A stretch of 64,000 nucleotides of DNA from Orthonyx spaldingii. Its lineage: Eukaryota > Chordata > Aves > Passeriformes > Orthonychidae. The stretch covers positions 884,477 through 948,476 of the forward strand of contig VZTJ01001205.1 in assembly GCA_013397795.1 (NCBI GenBank), read 5' to 3'. The position numbers were made by a program, and so were the translations under genes. Shown piece after piece: positions 56,801 through 64,000 of this stretch; position 1 is the stretch's first letter; each line of letters starts with the position of its first letter. The notes beneath the pieces are model-generated. The model was given only the letters and a program-made list of their open reading frames with translations. It did no database searches and was not told where the DNA came from.

Positions 56801-57715
56801 TAGTTAGTTGAATCTTTCCTGTGGTTTAATGGAGCATGACTGAATTTCCAACTACTCTGGATTCTTTATACCATATAGTCCATGTCACCAACACCTACCT
56901 TGGCATGACAAAATAAAACATTAATTAGTGTGAGCATTTGATTCATTCTTCCCTCTTTCATGTACAATGATTTCAGGTGAGTAAAAGATAGATCTGACTC
57001 TGAAAATGCCTTTCTGGGTACTTCCATGATCTTCTTCAGACTAAAACCAAGAAAAGCCCTAGCTCTGTGTACACAGATAAATCATTCCTCCAAATCCATA
57101 TCTACACAGTGCTTGCTGCAGTCTTTCATTTGTTGAGTAATTTACATTTGGTGTCTGCCTCCTATAAATGTGCCCAGTCCCTGCCATCCTTTCATTTTCC
57201 ATTTAGTCTTGTTACAGTCAGTAAAATTACAAGAATTTTGGGTTTGTCCTCTTGCTTTTTTGTGAGGAAGAGTTTGTATCACCATGTGGCCAGTCAGGAG
57301 TTGTGGAGTTGGTATCTTTGCAAGCCCTGGGGTGGTTGGCAAGGTTTTTTTGAATTGTGCATACCTTAAATTTTATTTTGAAGGTGTAAAGGCATCTAGT
57401 CATTTAAATCTACCCACTGGTGGTTCTTCCTTATGATGTAGAGCTCTCTTGGAAGACGTGTGGGATTTCAGGATTGAAGAAATCTACAGGTTGAAAAGTG
57501 GTGCTGGGAGAAGGAACAGTTGGTTCCTTGGCTGAGCAAACACCAGCACATACCTGTGGAGACACTTCAGTGGAATCAGCTGCCCGGGAGCTGGGACTGG
57601 GCTCTGGGGAAAGCACCTGTGGATGGGTTCCAGGAGTTGCTGAAATCTGTAGATGTGTGTGTTGCTGCAAAAATTCAGTGGGGTCATAGAGATGCATGTT
57701 TGTTGAAAGCAAATG
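53839..57715. other. Gene-free unique DNA
   Basis: No gene is recognised. Contents are an ATT microsatellite at about 55185-55199, T15 at 55832-55846, and a 10-bp inverted repeat at 56787-56814. The segment 55200-55440 is AT-rich with a few retained CpGs and may be a weak conserved block, but I cannot support a separate call. Confidence 0.55.
56787..56814. repeat. 10-bp perfect inverted repeat
   Basis: GATTCAACTA at 56787-56796 and TAGTTGAATC at 56805-56814 are exact reverse complements around an 8-base spacer. It is the longest perfect short-spaced hairpin I noticed. No gene or mobile element end is apparent beside it. Confidence 0.7.
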
Positions 57716-57719
57716 TGAA

Positions 57720-57800
57720 CATCTAAAACAGTCTCTTAATGAGATCTCAATTTGGCCACGTTATTATGAGATAATTTTTAATTGGCTGTAGAGTCACTGG
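57720..57800. promoter_or_regulatory. Candidate conserved non-coding block
   Basis: Short AT-rich block with CTTAATGAGATCTCAATTTGG near 57736, CCACGTTATTATGAGATAAT near 57756 and TTTTTAATTGGCTG near 57775. Homeodomain-like and CpG-retaining, but by eye only. Confidence 0.3.
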
Positions 57801-57954
57801 ATCCATTTTCTCTCTATGCTGTCACTGGAAGGAGAATCAGTGGTGCTGGAAGGAGTTAATGTGCTTCTGTGCAGGGCTGCTGAGAGTAGATCTCTCTGGG
57901 TTTGCTTGAGGCTCTTTTGCCCACCTGCCTAAAACTGCAGTGATGAGTGTGTAG

Positions 57955-58145
57955 GGTTAATACCTAGTTTTTAAAAATGTGTATTTTTTTCCAGCGAGCG
58001 GAAATTATAAACCTGTTCAGCCAACATGAATACATTTTAATTTTAAAAATATGTTGAAAGTGGCATTGTATGCCATAAAAATATACATCATGTGCCAAGA
58101 CAAGCAATTGATGCTCTCCTATAAAATACAGTAAACACCTCCTCC
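57955..58145. promoter_or_regulatory. Candidate conserved non-coding block
   Basis: Contains CAGCGAGCGGAAATTATAAACC near 57993, AATACATTTTAATTTTAAAAATATG near 58029, GCATTGTATGCC near 58063 and AAGCAATTGATGCTC near 58103. It is AT-rich and unique with two retained CpGs. Confidence 0.33.
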
Positions 58146-59479
58146 CTGCCCTTCCTTTGGCTGTCGATCAGATTTCAGAATCATGAAATTTTACAGTATT
58201 AATGGTTAGAAGGGCTCCCCACTGGGAGCAGATGCCATCTCTGTCTTCATAGACTCAGAGAAAGTCCTGACATGTTTCATGGCGTTCATACGTGGAAGTC
58301 TGTGAAATGGAAAGGAAAACAGCTTTTTCTGTCAACCTGTCACTGATATAAGCTCTTACATTTCATCAGAATGACTAAACTTTAAAGCTGTTTCTTCAGT
58401 GCTGAGTATATTTGAGAACTCCCAAGTGTTATCAGATTTATAGAGTCCCAGCATATGATAGAAGACCAAAGCATTTTGTGGCATGATATTAAAAATTCAT
58501 TCAGATACTCGATAAAGCGTGGATGACAAAAGTCTGAAATGGAATAAGGTAGAGTGAATTTCTCCATGGTTTATTGACCTTGATTCCTCTACACAAAATA
58601 AATAGACAGAATGGACTAAAATCTCTTCTTTATGAAGGCAAAATCCTGGCAGTCAAAGACCAGCTCATAAAAATGCTCTCTGTGGCACGTACCTTGGCAA
58701 TGCTGGAAGTTGGAGGCGATGGAAATTTATTGCTGGTGCCGCAGTGTGTGTCTGTATTTCAGGGAAGGAGAAAGCAGGGGCTGCTTTATGAGGTTACTGA
58801 TGTTATTCTGTGGAGAACAGAGAGAGAAAACACACTTACCCTTGCCACTCTACGTTCTTTCCCTGAAGGTATAATAAGGTAAAACACTTCCCTTTGCATA
58901 TCCATTTTTTATTTGTTTGAAAAAGAAGGAGAAGAGGCAAATCTCACAAAATGAGGAGTTTGACATCTCTCCCTGCTGGAAAAGGCTGGGGTTCCACACT
59001 GCTCTGAGAGGTTTTCCTGCCTTGCTGCAGTCGGAGAGCAGAATGCCTCATTGGTTTCAGATATTAAACTTTTGTGCTGAAAGCCCAGTTGGAGCTGGTG
59101 TGACAAATGGATTTTACCTGCTGCCGAAAAACACAACCCCCACCTCTCCACCCCTCCCGTCCTGCCTAACCTGGCCCCCAAGAGCACTGGAACAGAAAGC
59201 TGCCCTTAGGCACCATCTGTTTCTGCCAGCTCCCACTCTGGGCCCTGCCTTTACATCTGTTAAGTGGAGGCAGCTTACTTGATGAGTTGTTTTGAAGAAA
59301 TATCTGGTCTCCCCACCATGTTCATTAACCATTGCAGATCTGTTAAAGACAGGCTCTGTGATGCAATTTAGCAGTAGTTAACTGAATTCGTGGAAGTCAC
59401 AGTCATGGATTATTTTTGCATCCCGCAGGGATAGAGAGCAGAAGTGTTTTAGCAACACTGTTTTCTCTTCCCTTTGAAA
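58146..59479. other. Gene-free unique DNA
   Basis: No gene is recognised. Frames of 102 and 121 codons (58574-58882, 58917-59282) have no recognised domain or splice context. Confidence 0.55.
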
Positions 59480-59730
59480 ATAAAATTCTTTCCTGTTTGC
59501 CTTGAGAAACCCCATTTTAAAGAGCGATGAAATCTAAAGGGGATTTAAAGTGACTCTTCGACGACTGCTAATTTGTTACTCCTCCTTGTAAAACACAAGC
59601 AAACTGTATACATAGCACGTGCTAAAACAAATATATTAATCATGTTTCCCTCCCAACAAAGAAAAGCAACTGTTTATTCCTAGCACCTCCTTAAGTACTC
59701 CAAAGCTACTGATTTGTTAAGCTGGCATTC
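59480..59730. promoter_or_regulatory. Candidate conserved non-coding block
   Basis: Contains AAAGAGCGATGAAATC near 59519, GACTCTTCGACGACTGCTAATTTG near 59551-59574, ATAGCACGTGCTAAAAC near 59613 (an E-box palindrome AGCACGTGCT) and ATATATTAATCATG near 59630. CpGs are kept in otherwise AT-rich, non-repetitive DNA. Confidence 0.35.
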
Positions 59731-60205
59731 TTCTCACAGGCAGACCCAGCTTCCTGGAGCCACTGGAATTTTTTCATGGCCAGTGATCAAGGACTAAAAG
59801 AAACAAAACAAAAATCCACTTAAAATACTTCAGAAAAATGGATTCAGTATGTTTGTGTTTGGATTTGTTCGAGTTAGAAAACTGTTTAATGGGCATTCAG
59901 GGAAAGCAGGCGTCATTCAGTTTGTATAGAAGAGAGCACAACACAAATAGAGAAGAAAGATGAAGTGCAGGAGAAGGGAACAAAGTCTTTTTTTACAGAT
60001 GAAGGATTCAGCACAGGAAGAGAGGAAGGGGGATTTAGCCAAAGTTGTTAAAGAGGAGTGTGTGTTGGGCAGGAATTAAATCCATGGTTTTAATAATCTC
60101 GTGGCCTTAAGCCATAAGCGTGGGACTGTCAGTTCTGAGCCGGCCAGACACACAGTTCAGCGACTTCTCCACCTGCAAAGAGTCACTTGAGAAGTAAAAT
60201 CTGGT
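59731..60205. other. Gene-free unique DNA
   Basis: Purine-rich, unremarkable text with a small CpG-retaining patch at 60098-60165 (CTCGTGGCC, AAGCGTGGG, GAGCCGGCC). No gene or repeat is recognised. Confidence 0.5.
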
Positions 60206-60340
60206 CATAATACAAATGGAATTTTCTTTTATTGTATATCTTACATTTTCATCTGAAATGATGCCCTGAAGCTACAATTATGCTTTATAATAAATGCTAT
60301 ACAAGATGTCCCTGTTGGGTTTAGGGATGAGGCTAATTTC
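60206..60340. promoter_or_regulatory. Candidate conserved non-coding block
   Basis: AT-rich unique text, including GGTCATAATACAAATGG near 60203, TCATCTGAAATGATGCCC near 60250 and CAATTATGCTTTATAATAAATGC near 60275. Compositional evidence only. Confidence 0.27.
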
Positions 60341-60409
60341 TATATTAGTTAAAAGCTGGCACCTCCGAATCTGAGTCAGATGTAGGAAAATAAATATGAG
60401 AAAAAAAAC

Positions 60410-60680
60410 TTATCAAAGCTTGATTTCCCATAGAGAGTTAATTGAAACCTTTGATTGATGCTTTTTTTCTTGGAGTTGTTCTAACATTTCTCTTGTGTGT
60501 GCGTTTTCTGGGCGGGAGTGAGGTGTGATCACACGCTGCAGCCTTTCCTCAGACTCATCAGGGCTCTGCACCAACTGGCCGCCTTTTGCAGAAAACTCAC
60601 ATGAGCTTAATTAGCTTTGAAATCTCTTGTCAAATGTGGGTGAAATTGGCCAATGAGTTCAAAAATTTCGAGAAGGTTGA
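60410..60680. promoter_or_regulatory. Candidate conserved non-coding block
   Basis: Contains GTTAATTGAAACCTTTGATTG near 60437 (TCF/LEF-like CCTTTGAT), TGAGCTTAATTAGCTTTG near 60602, and GAAATTGGCCAATGAGTTC near 60642 (an inverted ATTGGCCAAT, CCAAT-box palindrome). A GC-richer GGGCGGGAGTGAGG segment sits between. A palindromic CCAAT pair next to TAATTA is enhancer-like. Confidence 0.35.
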
Positions 60681-63429
60681 ACAGAGAGGGAAACTCAGGG
60701 ACGGGTGGCACAAGCTGTGTTTTTGGGGGGAGCACGAGCGAGGGAGGCTCTGCGAGGGTTTTGTGTGTGGTGTAATGATGCCAACAGACAGAGATGAGAT
60801 ATCACAAAACTCAGCTTGACATGTTGACTCAAAAGATGACACTTACACTGTTTATTCCAATTGCCTAAGCAGAGAAAAATAAAAAGCTGGGTTCTGCTTC
60901 CTTTACCCACACAAGTACATGCATTGCTCTGGTATAGTTGGTAATTGCTCTTTAGCATTTCACTCCCTTCTTAGACAGGTAGTCTTGTAGTGAGGGCAGG
61001 TAACAAGAACTTTCTGAGTTAAAATTATTTGTAATATATATGTGAGATACATGAAAGGACACTGTCCTACAGTCCTGTGGCTTTCTAAGCATAGAGCTCT
61101 GGTGAAATCAGGAATATTCTGCAATTTCCTTGTCTAAACATGCCACTTGGCAAACACATGACATGCATAAGAATTAGCAATTTGCACAATCTAAAGAGAA
61201 TTATCTGTTTGTCTCTAGGCGATTCACAAAAATATGCCCATAGCAATTTCAGGCATTATAAATCCATCCAGGTTGGTTCTGACCATGTTGCAGAAGTAAT
61301 TTCGACTGGCACATCAGATGAAAGAACAGATTTGAAAACAGTAGCGTGCATGGCCCTGAAGGTTTTATCTTGGCTAATATTCCAGGCACCTTATGGCACT
61401 ACTTTGGGTTTCTGTGAAGACTCCAAATAAAGTGTCTGTAGCCTGATGAAAGATTTAACACATTTTTTTCCTGAACAAGCTTTGTAAATGTTACGCTAAA
61501 GATAAAGAATGTACTCGCTGATGGGAAGCAGCTTACTTTTCAGTGTACTCTTCACTAAGAGCACCCTCCACACTCCGTGCTTCTGCATTTCCAGTGTATT
61601 TCCTCCGCTTTGTGCAGCAGTGGAGGTTCTGTAACAATGACACTGGAGGGTGCAAATTTGGGATTTCATTTCCACTTTTCAATAATGCCCATGGAAATTC
61701 CGTCATTTACCTTTTGTCAAGACATCTTTGTGGTTCCAGAGAGAAACAGCCAGAACAAGTACACCCACTGAGAGGACTGCATGAGGGTCAGTCATAGAAA
61801 TAAGTGTATTATGTTTAGCAACACAGCCTGTATTATGTGTGACCTGAACAATGAGGGTGAGAGCAGAGGCCCTTGCAGGAGGTGGCTTTAGGTGGCCTGA
61901 GAGAAAGCACAGTTTGTTCTTCGTGTGAAAAATAAGATGCTTGTCTGCTGTCCTTATTTGTGTTTTGTCTGCTTTTCCATTTGCTTCTACTGAATGCCAG
62001 GGCTGGATTTAGGCATCTGGTTTGAGTGTCTCAAGGAGAAGAATATTCAAGAATATGTTTTATCAGCAGCAGTCTCCTCAGGCTCTCTGCACTCCAGGGA
62101 CAGAGATCATCTCCTCTGGGTGGTGGCACTTTGAGGACAGCTCCTTCTCAGTCCCCAAATATTTTAGGAACACTTTCTCCTTCCACGGCAAGTGTAGGGG
62201 AGGAGAAGTGAGACAGACAAATATCTGGGGACGAAGAAGAGCTCTTTGCTGCTCCTGCTTTGGAGCTGGTAAATACAGGAGTATTCTCTCCTCCTCCTTG
62301 GGTGCTTGGCTGACCTTTTTCCTGAAAGGATCTGCTGCTTCTAAGGCCTCTCAGGGCTCATGTGCCTGGGGAGGCTGTGTAATTTTCCAGCTGAATAGGG
62401 TCCTAAATGCTATAGGGCTCTCACTCACAATTCCTGGCCATTTATTTCTGTAGGTTACAAATCATAATGAAGGGCCACGAGTGCTGTGCCTGAGCAGGCA
62501 CTGAGCACACCCGGAGCAGGGGCTCAGGGTAAGGTCAGTACTTTTGGCTGGAAATTCTGCTTCAGCTGGAATACTGCAATCCTTAGTAGGATTAAAAGCA
62601 TCATCTGCCCATTTATTTAGATATTTCGACTGGAGAGAGCTTACGTAGGAACGGAGATAGCAGTTTCACTTAAAAAGTGGAGAAATAAAGCTTGAAAAGG
62701 TTGTTACATGCCTCATCCTCAAAAAAACCCAAAAAACCAAAATAGTCTTGCACACCCTAGCCTGTCCATTTTTTCCCCTGACACCTCAGAGAGCAGTGGC
62801 CTTGCATGATCACAGTCGTTCTTGTTAAACGCCAGATACTCAGAATTAAAAGAGTTTTGTTTTCGCAAATGTAACAAAGACAGAGGGGATGGCATTGGGG
62901 GCAAGGGGAAAGATGTACTGCATGCTTTCAGATCTGAAATATAATCAAAATATTCCTTAAATTTTGTGACTGAGAGCTAAAGTACAGCTATTTCTTATTC
63001 TGGTGATTTTAATGAGATGTTCTGCCACTGCCCAAATTACAGGTTTGCCCCCCTGCTCTTTGTACCATAAATAACGATGAGCAGTACACTTTTAGAGAGG
63101 CCTAAGCCCCATTTGCAAGACCTAAAGACCTGTCAGGGGAAGGATTGTTCTCTGACTTCTTCTGTGTTTTCATGGCAACTGGCAGCTCCTGCAGCTGGAA
63201 AACCAGCTCTGCTGGGTGTTGCAGTGGGTCTGAAGCTGGAGCTGTTGGGGCTATTGACCTGTTTGTGGTTCTCCTGTGTGGCCTTACTTTAAAGGGGCTT
63301 GGAAGCACTGGCGCCATCAGGCAAATACAAATGTACTTATCCCTATTTTAAAAGGCAAAAATAAAATTAAATGGACTGAAGGAAACTATGTCTCATTTAT
63401 GTACAATAATAATATTTTTGGTATAGTGT
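60681..63429. other. Gene-free unique DNA
   Basis: No gene is recognised. The 143-codon frame at 62022-62453 and those at 61140-61430 and 61543-61797 have no domain. Short A-rich CAAAAAAACCC text lies near 62718. No interspersed repeat is evident. Confidence 0.57.
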
Positions 63430-63640
63430 TCATATTAAAAATGCCAAGAAAGGATTAGATCATTTAAATTTAAAGCTCTTGAGTTAAACAAGAGCAAAAA
63501 TGGTCTATTAAGCCAATTTAAATAAATTAATTGACCCTGTTTATCTTCACACATATCAGCCAGATTTTAATTTCTATTTTTTCCCAGCCTAATAACTTGG
63601 ATATTAAGTTTTATGCTAGAACACATGTACAACTTTGCTT
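63430..63640. promoter_or_regulatory. Candidate conserved non-coding block
   Basis: Contains TAGATCATTTAAATTTAAAGC near 63456, an inverted pair GCTCTTG at 63475-63481 and CAAGAGC at 63489-63495, and CAATTTAAATAAATTAATTGACC near 63514-63536. The text is AT-rich, unique and dense in homeodomain-like words. Confidence 0.35.
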
Positions 63641-64000
63641 TTTTTGTTTCACATTCAATCTGTGCATTACAGCTGTAGGAGAGGACGCCACAGCCTCCCT
63701 CTGTGGTATTTGCAAACCCTTATCATTATTGCTAGGGCTCTAAAATGATCAGCTTTAAGTTCCATTATATGATAGTCATGAAATCATTACATTGGATGGG
63801 AATGTAATTGCATGAGGAAAAGGAAACCACCAAAGTCTTTCTCCTGTGAGGGGCTGTAAAAGCAGGTTCCACTCGGAGTGGCCACCGTGGGTGCCTGAGC
63901 AGAGCCTTTGTGTGGCCATGGGTGAGGTGTGAGAAATGCACAAAATCCACTTGCACATGCTAATAAGGGGAGCACTGTAGGGATTTCAGGGGGGTTGGAT
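63641..64000. other. Gene-free unique DNA
   Basis: No gene or repeat is recognised. A minor CpG-retaining segment lies at 63870-63895. The window ends in this unremarkable DNA, so any gene continuing beyond it cannot be judged. Confidence 0.5.

Noticed and set aside
1..64000. tRNA, snRNA, microRNA, CRISPR, bacterial or viral features
   Set aside because: I looked for tRNA A/B-box patterns, U6-like starts, well-known microRNA seeds, spaced direct repeats and retroviral frames, and saw none that I could support.

Overview
The window looks like nuclear DNA from a bird, probably a neoavian such as a songbird. The firmest evidence is three fragments of the CR1 (chicken repeat 1) LINE 3' end, at about 3074-3296 (minus), 36500-36973 (plus) and 53463-53838 (minus). 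Each carries the diagnostic 3' UTR text, and one reads through to a degenerate ATTCTATG-type tail. Interspersed repeats are otherwise sparse, simple repeats are short, and CpG is depleted except in a few islands, as expected of a bird macrochromosome. Nothing suggests a bacterial, phage or organellar source: there are no operons, no dense ORFs and no ribosome binding sites.

I find no protein-coding gene I can name. No open frame encodes a domain I recognise. The longest (242 codons at 33930-34658, plus) has low-complexity, phenylalanine- and leucine-rich content without family features. The window is best read as part of an intergenic desert or a very large intron. Two weak minus-strand exon candidates (6701-6756 and 2682-2813) have good splice-site pairs and compatible phase. 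They are leads only.

Layout. 0-7.6 kb holds AT-rich blocks that look conserved (2520-2740, 2890-3070, 6990-7560), one CR1 fragment and a CpG-retaining patch at 6640-6900. 11.1-11.4 kb is a CpG-island-like patch built partly from a 59-bp minisatellite. 15.6-19.2 kb has scattered AT-rich blocks. 20.6 kb has a pyrimidine tract with a minus-strand G-quadruplex motif. 21.9-26.2 kb is the densest cluster of enhancer-like sequence, with a plus-strand G-quadruplex motif at 23.6 kb. Further candidate blocks lie at 29.4, 32.5-33.1, 37.3-37.6, 43.0-44.05, 46.5, 50.2-50.8, 57.7-58.1, 59.5, 60.2-60.7 and 63.4-63.6 kb. The intervals between are ordinary unique DNA with short homopolymers.

The candidate regulatory blocks were picked by eye, not by alignment. 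The signs used were runs of homeodomain-type TAATTA/ATTA words, POU, SOX and TCF-like words, retained CpGs inside AT-rich text, and absence of repeat character. If they are real, the window is a cis-regulatory archipelago for a developmental gene outside it. A multi-species alignment would settle this. I found no evidence of a new gene system.
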